DNA of 13,779 nucleotides, from assembly GCA_021791775.1 (NCBI GenBank), contig JAJYVY010000020.1, positions 1 to 13,779 on the forward strand, given 5' to 3'. Numbering within the stretch: position 1 is the stretch's first letter; every line of letters begins with the position of its first letter. The DNA is from Microcaldota archaeon. Lineage in GTDB: Archaea; Micrarchaeota; Micrarchaeia; Micrarchaeales; Micrarchaeaceae. The position numbers and the translations under genes are program-made. The notes beneath the pieces were generated by a model that saw only the letters and a list, made by a program, of their open reading frames with translations, did no database searches and had not been told where the DNA came from. Below are positions 7,643-13,779 of this stretch, piece after piece.

Positions 7643-7665
7643 ACGGCCACCGGCCTTCCAGGATC
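7630..7665. terminator. Hairpin between convergent gatE and DUF1634 gene
   Basis: GATCCTG (7630-7636) pairs perfectly with CAGGATC (7659-7665), and an inner GGCC (7645-7648) can pair with GGCC (7652-7655) over a three-base loop. The structure covers the gatE stop codon and reaches the stop of the opposite gene, so it could end or protect both transcripts. No T-run follows on either strand, which is atypical for archaeal termination, so 3'-end stabilisation is an alternative. Confidence 0.4.
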
Positions 7666-8044
7666 AGATGAAATGCGGTATGACGAATATGGCTACAAGG
7701 ATGTTTGTCAGCACTATAAACGTTATTACCGTGTATATTACGTTTCTTCTTTGGAAGAACCACAACACGGACAGCAGCACCCGCGCCACAGGGGTCGCTA
7801 TAAGCACTGCCAAGCCTAGCATTATATAGTACACTCCGTCAAGCGATTCAAGGCCGTTAAGCATAGCGCCGAAGCCTATCACAGAGCTGTTAAGTTTGGA
7901 TGTGGGAGATGCTATAATGGAAATGGCGTATCTGCTTGCGGAAGGCATAAGCAGCAGCAGGGCAAGCCCAGTGAGTATTATGATTATGCTTGCCACCACT
8001 CCTATACGCAGCGTGTTTCCTATAATGTATTCCAAATCAGTCAT
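7664..8044 (-). CDS. DUF1634-family membrane protein
   Basis: A 126-residue integral membrane protein of unknown biochemical role. Three hydrophobic segments are visible: about 13-34 (LRIGVVASIIIILTGLALLL), 71-95 and 101-124. The LRIGVVAS...LTGLALLL opening and the PVARVLLSVLWFFQRRN link between helices 2 and 3 fit the DUF1634 pattern. Proteins of this family are often encoded beside TauE/SafE permeases, as here. The start ATG (8044-8042) overlaps the permease stop by 4 bp (ATGA), indicating translational coupling, with an AGGGG ribosome binding site about 8 nt upstream. It is likely an accessory subunit or partner of the permease (inference from context). It converges on gatE. Confidence 0.85.
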   Translation of the reverse strand: MTDLEYIIGNTLRIGVVASIIIILTGLALLLLMPSASRYAISIIASPTSKLNSSVIGFGAMLNGLESLDGVYYIMLGLAVLIATPVARVLLSVLWFFQRRNVIYTVITFIVLTNILVAIFVIPHFI

Positions 8045-8886
8045 AGTATTCCCCTAAGTATCATTTCAGTGCCGAGTACCACAAGCACCATTATGAAAAT
8101 GGTGCGTATCACCACATTATCCATCGAGTTTAGCTTCTTTGAGCCGATATACGCGCCTATGAGCACCCCGACTGCCGCAGTCCCGGCTATGAACGGCTGT
8201 ATATAGCCAAGCTTCCAGTATATGGCAGTGCCCACAGCTGCGGTCACCCCTATCATGAAGTTGCTTGTCGTTGTGCTAACCTTCTGAGGAAGGTTCATCG
8301 CCTGGTCCATGCCCAGCACCTTCAGAACCCCCGAACCCACGCCCAGCAGACCAGATATTATGCCCGCGGCAAGCATCACCGCCTCTGACTGGAACCACCT
8401 TATGCCGTGGTAATTTACCTTCCTTTTCAGGTATTCGTCATAATAGCTCCCTTTAAGCTGAAATAATGTTGTAGTTTTGTCTGCAGGCATGCGTTTTGGC
8501 AGCTCCAACCTCCTTCTCTTCAGCGACTGATAGACAGAGGTCAGCAACACCACCCCGAATATCACAAAAATCACAGACAGCGCCCCTATCTTGTAGATAT
8601 AAGCGGCAATCAGGGATCCCCCTATCGCGCCAAGCGTAGTAGCAATCTCCAGTGACATGCCTATCTTTATATTGGTTATCCTGTCGCGCACATACGCGCT
8701 CGCGGCCCCGCTCGAAGTTGCAATAGTGGCTATTAGGGCAGCTCCGGCGGCGTAATATAACGGCACCCCAAGCCCTAAAGAGAGCAGCGGCACAAGCACT
8801 ATCGCGCCCCCTAGCCCAACCAGGGAGCCTATGAATCCTGCAGCAACGCCTCCAACCAGCAGCAGAATGAAAAATAACAGCACCAT
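8041..8886 (-). CDS. TauE/SafE-family sulfite/anion permease
   Basis: Multi-pass membrane permease of the TauE/SafE (DUF81) family, usually tied to export or uptake of sulfite, sulfoacetate or other small anions; the substrate here cannot be read from sequence. Seen: about eight hydrophobic segments in two related halves, AAGFIGSLVGLGGAIVLVP in the first and AGIISGLLGVGSGVL in the second, followed respectively by ATIATSSGAASA and STTTSNFMIGVTAAVG. A polar loop of about 50 residues (KRRRLELPKRMP to GIRWFQ) joins the halves. Start: the ATG at 8886 (MVLLFFILLLVGG) is preferred because a TATA-like element is centred about 24 nt upstream, fitting a leaderless mRNA. An ATG at 8934 would add 16 hydrophilic residues (total 297) and place that TATA element inside the gene. 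It is coupled to the DUF1634 gene by overlap. Confidence 0.9.
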   Translation of the reverse strand: MVLLFFILLLVGGVAAGFIGSLVGLGGAIVLVPLLSLGLGVPLYYAAGAALIATIATSSGAASAYVRDRITNIKIGMSLEIATTLGAIGGSLIAAYIYKIGALSVIFVIFGVVLLTSVYQSLKRRRLELPKRMPADKTTTLFQLKGSYYDEYLKRKVNYHGIRWFQSEAVMLAAGIISGLLGVGSGVLKVLGMDQAMNLPQKVSTTTSNFMIGVTAAVGTAIYWKLGYIQPFIAGTAAVGVLIGAYIGSKKLNSMDNVVIRTIFIMVLVVLGTEMILRGIL

Positions 8887-8906
8887 ACTCAAAATACGCT
8901 GCCCTT

Positions 8907-8914
8907 TTATTAAA
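8907..8914 (-). promoter_or_regulatory. TATA-like element of the TauE/SafE gene
   Basis: The minus strand reads TTTAATAA within the symmetric CTTTTAATAAAAG (8916-8904). Its centre is about 24 nt upstream of the ATG at 8886 and 68 bp beyond the pepQ stop, so the permease pair probably has its own promoter rather than relying on read-through from the peptidase gene. Confidence 0.45.
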
Positions 8915-8978
8915 AGCTTTGGCTCAGGCGCCATTGCTTTTCAAGTCACTGCCGGATTGGATTGCGGATGCGGCCATG

Positions 8979-10064
8979 CTAGATGTACCTCCCGCCGCCT
9001 TTTGTCACAAGGACATCATCCTCTATCCTTACCCCTCCGAACCCCGATATGTATATCCCAGGTTCGTTGCTGAAGACCATGTTCTCTTCAATTTTCTCCT
9101 TGCTGTTCGCCGTCAAGTTGGGCCCTACGTCGTGCACGTCTATGCCTATCTGGTGGCCAAGGCCATGGATGAATTTACCTTTATATATGCCGCCATGCGC
9201 TCTATCAATGTAACTTTTTGCAGAGTTGTAAGGGACCTCACACATGACTCCGGGCTTTATGCTTTTCAGCGCAAGCGCCTGCGCTTCCTTTACAGTGTTG
9301 TACATGGCGAGCATGCGCCTATACTTCTGGGATTTCTTGGCGGGTTTGAATATGTACGTCCTAGTCACGTCGGAGCAGTACCCCATGTATCTCGCGCCAG
9401 CGTCTATAAGCACAAAACTGTTGCTCTCGAGCTTCGTGTTGCCTGGTACGTGATGCGGTACAGCTGCATTTTTGCCAAAGCAGACTATAGTCGGGAAAGA
9501 GGGGGCCTCGGCGCCGAATTCCGCCATCATTGCATCGAACTCCTTCGCGAGACCTTTTTCTGTGATTCCCTCATGGAATTTCTCTGTTATCTTCGAGAAC
9601 GCTTTTTTGACTATGTTGTTTGCTATGCCTATGAGTTCTATCTCCGGCCAGTCCTTTATCTGCCTGGCGCTGGCGAGAGCTGCGCCCACATCTACTATCC
9701 TCTTCGGCGTGCCCACTTCCTTTATCTTATTGTAAAGGTTGTACGGCAGGAAGGCGCCATTTATGCCCAGAGTCTTGCCTGCAAACCTACCTCGGATTGC
9801 GCCCATTGTCTTTTCCCTAGACGGAGCAGCCACAACCTTGATCTCCTTTGGGCACGCTCTTTTAGCAACATCGTATTCCAGCACCGTGGTAATGAGCTGC
9901 GCTCCCTTCCTTTCAGCCACAAGTATTGAATTCTCGAATCCGCCTTCATACAACCCGGTCAGATATTTGAAATAGCTGTCCTCCACGGTGGTGTTTGTTA
10001 TCAGTATGCAATCCGCAGCCGTATTCTTGAATATCTTTTCCAGCCTAGATGCTATGCTCTTCAT
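8979..10064 (-). CDS. pepQ: M24B-family Xaa-Pro dipeptidase/aminopeptidase
   Basis: Cytoplasmic dinuclear-metal peptidase that cleaves Xaa-Pro bonds in peptides. Seen, 361 residues, the usual archaeal length of about 350-360. The N-terminal creatinase-like domain spans about 1-135 (DCILITNTT, YFKYLTGLYEGG, and ARQIKDWPEIELI at its end). The pita-bread domain carries all five metal ligands: D221 (LIDAGARYMGY), D232 (CSDVTRTY), H304 (HGLGHQIG), E334 (SNEPGIY) and E348 (VRIEDDV). His204/His205 (AVPHHVPG) are in the usual substrate position. Start: ATG at 10064, about 26 nt from an AT-rich TATA-like stretch. Dipeptidase and aminopeptidase activities cannot be separated by sequence alone. It is divergent from the Nre gene and upstream of the permease pair on the same strand, though the gap holds a promoter-like element. 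Confidence 0.92.
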   Translation of the reverse strand: MKSIASRLEKIFKNTAADCILITNTTVEDSYFKYLTGLYEGGFENSILVAERKGAQLITTVLEYDVAKRACPKEIKVVAAPSREKTMGAIRGRFAGKTLGINGAFLPYNLYNKIKEVGTPKRIVDVGAALASARQIKDWPEIELIGIANNIVKKAFSKITEKFHEGITEKGLAKEFDAMMAEFGAEAPSFPTIVCFGKNAAVPHHVPGNTKLESNSFVLIDAGARYMGYCSDVTRTYIFKPAKKSQKYRRMLAMYNTVKEAQALALKSIKPGVMCEVPYNSAKSYIDRAHGGIYKGKFIHGLGHQIGIDVHDVGPNLTANSKEKIEENMVFSNEPGIYISGFGGVRIEDDVLVTKGGGRYI

Positions 10065-10068
10065 GGTT

Positions 10069-10097
10069 GATTATCTATTGAAAAAGATAATAATCTT
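10069..10097. promoter_or_regulatory. Divergent promoter region with nested inverted repeats (pepQ / nre)
   Basis: The 57-bp gap between divergent ATGs contains AAGAT-AATA-ATCTT (10084-10097), an AT-rich element usable as a TATA box in both directions. It is about 26 nt from the pepQ ATG and about 31 nt from the nre ATG. A second perfect 7-bp inverted repeat, ATTATCT (10070-10076) with AGATAAT (10085-10091), overlaps it. Both may be operator or promoter elements. Confidence 0.4.
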
Positions 10098-10121
10098 ACC
10101 AGACAAACCTATAATGAGAAG

Positions 10122-11390
10122 ATGGAGAGGAAGGCGCTGATAACCGAGATAGCAAAGCTTCAGAGCGCAACAGCGCAGTACGGCATAAAGAGATCCCAGA
10201 TAGTCTACCAGCACATGAGGGACCCTGCACTGCTTCGTTATTACTATAGAGTGAAAGCGCAGCCCATGACAGATCAGCTCGAGATGGCCGGATCCTCTCC
10301 GACCGACATCTTTATTGGAAGGCACAGCTATCCGAAGGTTTACATAGGGCCGATGCTGCCTCCGGAGTTCGGAGATACCTCAACGTTTGCGGTTCCAGAA
10401 AGATGGACTGACTTCTCTATGGAGCAAATAGTCGAATTTAGGTCGAAGCTTGTCCGCGGCATGCACTTGTCTAACGTAAAGGATGTTGAAAAAGGGCGGC
10501 TGGAGGAACAGGTGCGCGACCTTGCTTTGGCGGAAAGCCCTGCCGACTCGGAGATATCCTTCCAAAAGAGGCCGTTCGTGAAAATGGCGCTTCAAGATGA
10601 GGTGCAGCCTTTTGGCCCAAGCGCGCTCATGAAAGGTTTCGAACTTTACAATTTCAAGGCCGACACGAGAATAGAGAACCTGTATTTCGACACAGATGCT
10701 AAGGCATCAACAGCGGTAAAGGAGCTTTACAAGAAAGGAGTGGAGGTATCGAAAATACAGAAATCCTTGTCTGCGGGGCTTTTCGGCATTCGGAGGAACA
10801 GAAGGTTTGTTCCGACAAGGTGGAGCATCACTGCCGTAGATGATACGTTATCGAAGGACAACCTCAAGGAGGTAAAAAGCCTCGACAGCATAGACCACAT
10901 ACAGGTTTACTATTATGTTTCCTTGGACAATAGGTGGTTAATTGCATTCATACCTGGCAGCTGGCAATACGAATCCGCAGAGGCGTGGTATCCCAAAACG
11001 GTGTGGAATGCGGATGGCATAAACGTTTCCATATTCTCATCTTATGAGGGATACAATGGAAGAAAGGAATACGCGGAGATAGGCGGCTGCTATTATGCGG
11101 CCAGGCTTGCCGTTACGGAAAAGCTGAAAAAAATCAAAAAGCAGGCGATGGCGCTAATCCTGAGGGAGGTACATGAAGGTTATCTGATGCCTGTTGGCGT
11201 CTGGAACGTCAGGGAGCACGTCAGGGAGGCACTCCGGGGCGCGCCCGAATCGCTTTACAGCATTGACGACCTCTTCAACTTCATAAAGGAGAAGCTTGAC
11301 ATACCCCTGACAGAGTGGATAAAGAACAGCACAATGCTAAGGGAGCTTCTGATGCAGAGGAAAATAAGCGACTATGCACAACCTCGTTAA
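10122..11390 (+). CDS. nreA: Nre-family archaeal DNA repair protein with C-terminal PCNA-binding-like motif
   Basis: The Nre family is an archaeal protein family linked to DNA repair; Haloferax NreA works with PCNA after DNA damage. Seen, 422 residues: the N-terminal domain contains DIFIGRHSYPKVYIGPMLPPE (62-82), the most typical block. The central LFGIRRNRRFVPTRWSITAVDD stretch (220-241) is the second diagnostic block. A YYVSLDNRWLIAFIPGSWQYE region (264-284) and EIGGCYYAARLAV (319-331) lead into the C-terminal domain. The protein ends with QRKISDYA (412-419), which fits the PIP-box pattern Q-x2-hydrophobic-x2-aromatic. There is only one cysteine, so no zinc finger. Start: ATG at 10122, the first Met after a short AT-rich promoter region; the leader would be only a few nt, and GAGA before the ATG is a weak ribosome binding site. 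Assignment to NreA rather than NreB is tentative. Confidence 0.9.
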   Translation: MERKALITEIAKLQSATAQYGIKRSQIVYQHMRDPALLRYYYRVKAQPMTDQLEMAGSSPTDIFIGRHSYPKVYIGPMLPPEFGDTSTFAVPERWTDFSMEQIVEFRSKLVRGMHLSNVKDVEKGRLEEQVRDLALAESPADSEISFQKRPFVKMALQDEVQPFGPSALMKGFELYNFKADTRIENLYFDTDAKASTAVKELYKKGVEVSKIQKSLSAGLFGIRRNRRFVPTRWSITAVDDTLSKDNLKEVKSLDSIDHIQVYYYVSLDNRWLIAFIPGSWQYESAEAWYPKTVWNADGINVSIFSSYEGYNGRKEYAEIGGCYYAARLAVTEKLKKIKKQAMALILREVHEGYLMPVGVWNVREHVREALRGAPESLYSIDDLFNFIKEKLDIPLTEWIKNSTMLRELLMQRKISDYAQPR

Positions 11391-11500
11391 TGCCGAACTC
11401 TGCAACGTTTATTGTCGCATTGGATAAAATCTTTATATTAGGAAATACATTAATTGCTTATGCAATGGGGCATCGATGCGCAGGCCAGGCAAGGTGCAAG

Positions 11501-11508
11501 TATAAATA
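11501..11508 (+). promoter_or_regulatory. TATA box of the prenyl synthase gene
   Basis: TATAAATA predicts a transcription start near 11531 and a leader of about 22 nt. That leader contains a GTGA ribosome-binding match about six nt before the ATG at 11553. The following CTTAAT-CGGGC-ATTAAG repeat (11510-11526) sits between the box and the predicted start, the same arrangement as at e-mtaB. Confidence 0.55.
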
Positions 11509-11509
11509 T

Positions 11510-11526
11510 CTTAATCGGGCATTAAG
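11510..11526. promoter_or_regulatory. Inverted repeat at the prenyl synthase promoter, possible operator
   Basis: A perfect 6-bp inverted repeat, CTTAAT and ATTAAG, separated by CGGGC, just downstream of the TATA box. A repressor could block polymerase here. The two arms are not the same sequence as the e-mtaB repeat, so a common regulator is not implied. Confidence 0.3.
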
Positions 11527-11552
11527 CAACGAACAAAACACAGTGAGACGCA

Positions 11553-12644
11553 ATGAGTAACCAGAACGGGACTGGCAACGACTTCGAAGAGTATCTTAGT
11601 AGGCAGGTCGCAAAGATAAATGTCCTCCTAGAAAAATATATACCGAAGGAGGCAAACGACGAGTTCCTGGAGGCCATGCTCGGAAAGTCGGTCTACAGAT
11701 ATGACAAGCTGGCGATAACAAAAGCCATACTGGAGCCAACGTGGCATCTTATAGGATTGGGCGGAAAAAGATGGAGACCCACGATGATGCTTCTGATAAT
11801 AGAGGCGCTTGGGAAGGACTCGAATCAGTATGCTGAGTTTGCACTCGTTCCAGAGATAATACACAATGCGACTTTGGTCATCGATGATATAGAAGACAAG
11901 TCGCAATCCAGGCGCGGAGCCCCGTCGGTCCATATAAAATACGGCGAGGACGTCGCAATAAACGTAGGCAACGCGATGTACTACTATCCGATGATGGCGC
12001 TGATAAAAAGCTCGAAGCTGAATGACAACGCGCGGCAGCGCATGCTTATGACTTACATGGAGGAAATGATGAGGCTTCATATAGGGCAGGGCACGGACAT
12101 AGCGTGGCACAGTGCCTTTGTTCCTGCCGAAAAAATAACCGAGGAGGAATATCTTCAGATGTGCTACAACAAGACGGGGGTGTTGGGGAGGATGGCATGC
12201 AGGCTCGGAGCGATTATTGGAGGGGCAGACGAGCAGCTCGAAACTGCACTGGGCAACCTAGGCGCATCGATCGGCGTCGCCTTCCAGGTCTATGATGACA
12301 TTCTGAACATAACGCCGAGCGAACTGGCGCAAAAGAAGGGAGGGGTGGGTGATGACATAACAGAAGGAAAGATAACGCTTATGGCGATACATGCGTTAAA
12401 GAGCGCAAATTCCGAAGACAAGGCAAGGCTCTTATCGATATTAAAAATGTCTACCAGAGACAAAGCACTCATTAACGAGGCAATAGGGATAATGGACAGG
12501 TGCGGAGGCATTGCGTATGCACAGGAAAAAAGAATGGAGCTTGCAAAGCAGGCGTGGGAGGAGGTTGATAAGCAGCTGGACGACTCCCATCCCAAAGAGA
12601 TGATGAAGTCCTTGATAGACTATCTGGTTACAAGGACGGTATAA
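11553..12644 (+). CDS. Trans-polyprenyl diphosphate synthase, GGPP-synthase-like (copy 1)
   Basis: Condenses isopentenyl diphosphate onto allylic diphosphates to make geranylgeranyl-type chains for membrane lipids. Seen, 363 residues: IPP-binding GGKRWRP (70-76), first aspartate motif LVIDDIEDKSQSRRG with D111, D112 and D115, and second motif FQVYDDILN with D248, D249 and Asn252 in place of Asp. VGDDITEGK (265-273) follows. LHIGQGTDIAWH (175-186) and ITEEEYLQM (195-203) closely resemble eukaryotic type III GGPP synthases (human form: LHQGQGLDIYW, DDIEDNSKLRRG, EDLTEGK). MYYYP (142-146) and His176 align with the Tyr-Phe and His that form the pocket floor in the yeast enzyme, so a C20 product is likely. 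Start: ATG at 11553, preceded by GTGA at a good distance. It converges on a paralogue 73 bp away. Confidence 0.93.
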   Translation: MSNQNGTGNDFEEYLSRQVAKINVLLEKYIPKEANDEFLEAMLGKSVYRYDKLAITKAILEPTWHLIGLGGKRWRPTMMLLIIEALGKDSNQYAEFALVPEIIHNATLVIDDIEDKSQSRRGAPSVHIKYGEDVAINVGNAMYYYPMMALIKSSKLNDNARQRMLMTYMEEMMRLHIGQGTDIAWHSAFVPAEKITEEEYLQMCYNKTGVLGRMACRLGAIIGGADEQLETALGNLGASIGVAFQVYDDILNITPSELAQKKGGVGDDITEGKITLMAIHALKSANSEDKARLLSILKMSTRDKALINEAIGIMDRCGGIAYAQEKRMELAKQAWEEVDKQLDDSHPKEMMKSLIDYLVTRTV

Positions 12645-12717
12645 AGTTCCCGATGAACAGCTATGTGCCGGAAAGCATGTCTGATCCTTGAAAGAAATGA
12701 TGGCGCCAAGTGTACAA

Positions 12718-13779
12718 TCAAATGGAGCGCCCTGCAACGAACTGCAGTATCTCTTTAAGCCTCGCTTTTGCATCCGAATCCTTCAGGCTCTTGTCTATTC
12801 CCTCCCAGGCATCTGTCACAAACTGCCTCTGCAGCTCTTTTGCATATTCTATTGCGCCTGAGCGTTTTATTATGTATATGGCTTCGTCTATCAATTTCTT
12901 GTCGGGGGTGTGCATTTTGAGTATTTCGATGAGGCGCTCACCCTCTTTCTTTGGTGCATGCCCCATTGCATATATAACAAAAAGGGTCATTTTTCCCTCG
13001 GTTATGTCATCCCCTACGCCGCCCTTGCTTTCCGAAACTCCGCTCGGTATTATGTTCAACAGATCGTCCTGTATCTGGAATGCCACTCCCAAAGTGGCCC
13101 CGAACCTTGCCAAAGCCTTCATCGTGCTTTCATCCGCCTCGCATATCGCCCCGGCGAACTGGGCAGCCATGCTCGACAGCGTTCCGGTTTTCCCGAACAC
13201 CATCTGAAGGTATTTCTCTTCTGTTATGCTATGGGGGTCTACAAGGTTGTCATGCCATGCAAGGTCAGTCGCCTGGCCGATGGCTATTCTGGTCATTTCC
13301 CTTCCATATATCACAAGTATCCTGTTCTTGATTCTCTCGTCTATCTTCTTTGTGTCTATCAGTGCGATGATCGGGAAGTAATACATAAAGTCTCCAAGGT
13401 TCAGCGCGATGTCAAGGCCAAACGCCGTGTGCACGCAAGGATATCCTCTCCGCTCCTTCGATCCGTCCTCTATGTCATCGTGCACCAACGTCCCATTGTG
13501 TATTACTTCTGGTATAAGCGAAAACTCTATGAAATCTGCGGGATTTTTGCCGAGTGCATCTATCACAGTGAGCATCAGGACTGCCCTGAGCCTCTTTCCT
13601 CCCTTGTCTAGAAGGTACCATGCAGGTTCAAATATGCTCTTTGTTATTGCTTCCGTATCGTACTTGTAGCCGCTCCTTCCCAGCAGGTTTGATAGGTACT
13701 GTTCGGATGCTTCCCTTTTCAGCACCTCCTCCAGTTTTGCGTCTACGCTCTTCGCCATCCTTTTCAAGTATTCAGTAAG
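12718..13779 (-). CDS. Trans-polyprenyl diphosphate synthase (copy 2), 5' end outside window
   Basis: Paralogue of the neighbouring synthase; I estimate roughly half the residues identical by eye. Numbered from a TTG at 13767: GGKRLRA (56-62, with Ala for the usual Pro), first aspartate motif LVHDDIEDGSKERRG with D97, D98 and D101, second motif FQIQDDLLN with D234, D235 and Asn238, and VGDDITEGK (251-259). The metal and diphosphate ligands are intact, so it should be active. It differs from copy 1 at the pocket floor: IAIGQATDLAWH has Ala162 where copy 1 has His176. Start: the frame is open to the right edge, and the residues before the TTG (LTEYLKRM) still align with EEYLSRQV of copy 1, so the real start lies outside; an ATG at 13758 is internal or a minimal alternative. 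It could make a chain of different length from copy 1, or the two could form a mixed dimer. Confidence 0.92.
   Translation of the reverse strand, partial: LTEYLKRMAKSVDAKLEEVLKREASEQYLSNLLGRSGYKYDTEAITKSIFEPAWYLLDKGGKRLRAVLMLTVIDALGKNPADFIEFSLIPEVIHNGTLVHDDIEDGSKERRGYPCVHTAFGLDIALNLGDFMYYFPIIALIDTKKIDERIKNRILVIYGREMTRIAIGQATDLAWHDNLVDPHSITEEKYLQMVFGKTGTLSSMAAQFAGAICEADESTMKALARFGATLGVAFQIQDDLLNIIPSGVSESKGGVGDDITEGKMTLFVIYAMGHAPKKEGERLIEILKMHTPDKKLIDEAIYIIKRSGAIEYAKELQRQFVTDAWEGIDKSLKDSDAKARLKEILQFVAGRSI

Larger units (their letters stand above)
11391..11552. other. Intergenic region with two TATA-like elements and short palindromes
   Basis: The longest non-coding gap (162 bp). It holds TTTATATTA at 11432-11440, the 10-bp palindrome GCATCGATGC at 11469-11478, a TATAAATA at 11501-11508 that is well placed for the downstream prenyl synthase, and a 6-bp inverted repeat at 11510-11526. 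A leaderless 21-codon ORF could start at 11460, about 24 nt below the first TATA-like element. No tRNA fold or C/D-box motif was seen. Confidence 0.5.

Noticed and set aside
8919..9929. Long plus-strand frame opposite pepQ (336 codons)
   Set aside because: The opposite strand encodes a complete M24 peptidase with all five metal ligands. The plus-strand translation is a mixture of codon shadows without a recognisable domain.
11315..11560. 81-codon plus-strand frame across the end of nre and the intergenic region
   Set aside because: It starts inside nre in another frame, has no ribosome binding site, and runs over the promoter and start of the next gene without conserved features.
12645..12717. 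C/D-box small RNA in the gap between the two prenyl synthase genes
   Set aside because: CGATGA, CTGA and ATGATGG are present in a suggestive order, but two boxes are imperfect and the final D box is missing.
12910..13611. Plus-strand frame of 233 codons opposite prenyl synthase copy 2
   Set aside because: Antisense shadow of a gene with intact DDxxD motifs; no family resemblance.
11553..13779. Claim that both prenyl synthases make very long chains because residues five before DDxxD are small (Ala, Gly)
   Set aside because: In classical archaeal enzymes loss of the aromatic residue there lengthens products, but type III GGPP synthases also have a small residue at that site and still stop at C20 using other floor residues.
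1..13779. tRNA, rRNA, CRISPR array, insertion sequence or prophage
   Set aside because: No cloverleaf-like segment, spaced direct repeats, transposase motif or terminal repeats were seen, and coding genes fill nearly the whole window.

Overview
The window is 13.8 kb of gene-dense archaeal chromosome. The archaeal assignment rests on gatD/gatE (the Glu-tRNA(Gln) amidotransferase confined to archaea), an Nre-family DNA repair protein, the e-MtaB/CDKAL1-type tRNA methylthiotransferase, the archaeal/eukaryotic style of the IleRS C-terminus and TTATAAAA-type TATA boxes. Compact spacing, weak GAGG/GGTG ribosome binding sites and several likely leaderless starts suggest a small-genome archaeon. A Micrarchaeota/ARMAN-like origin is a guess; nothing in the sequence proves it. 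No mobile element, CRISPR array, rRNA or tRNA was seen.

Layout, left to right. (1) 3-1640 (+): 3' part of isoleucyl-tRNA synthetase, with a degenerate KMSKS motif. (2) 1637-3130 (-): a 396-residue unrecognised protein with a possible Rossmann/methyltransferase-like core, and a 71-residue eight-cysteine zinc protein with FYVE-like cysteine spacing. (3) 3131-3189: a divergent promoter built round one TATA box, plus a small inverted repeat. (4) 3190-7642 (+): a tight translation-fidelity operon, e-mtaB, gatD, gatE. (5) 7664-10064 (-): a DUF1634 membrane protein and a TauE/SafE permease (4-bp overlap), with an M24 Xaa-Pro peptidase upstream. (6) 10122-11390 (+): an Nre-family DNA repair protein ending in a PCNA-binding-like motif. 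(7) 11391-11552: an intergenic region with two TATA-like elements and short palindromes. (8) 11553-13779: two convergent paralogous trans-polyprenyl diphosphate synthases. The second runs off the right edge.

How the genes fit together. IleRS, e-MtaB and GatDE all act on tRNA: isoleucine charging, ms2t6A37 formation and Gln-tRNA(Gln) formation by transamidation. GatDE implies that the organism makes Gln-tRNA indirectly. The permease and DUF1634 protein probably form one small-anion transport unit. The two prenyl synthases would supply isoprenoid chains for membrane lipids, and sequence differences at the pocket floor suggest different chain lengths.

Most of the window is housekeeping. The least ordinary items are the diverged prenyl synthase pair with eukaryote-type (type III) GGPPS features, the FYVE-spaced zinc mini-protein beside an unknown Rossmann-like protein, and the EMHKK replacement of KMSKS in IleRS. 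I did not find convincing evidence of a wholly new multi-gene system. Gaps between genes are all under 170 bp.
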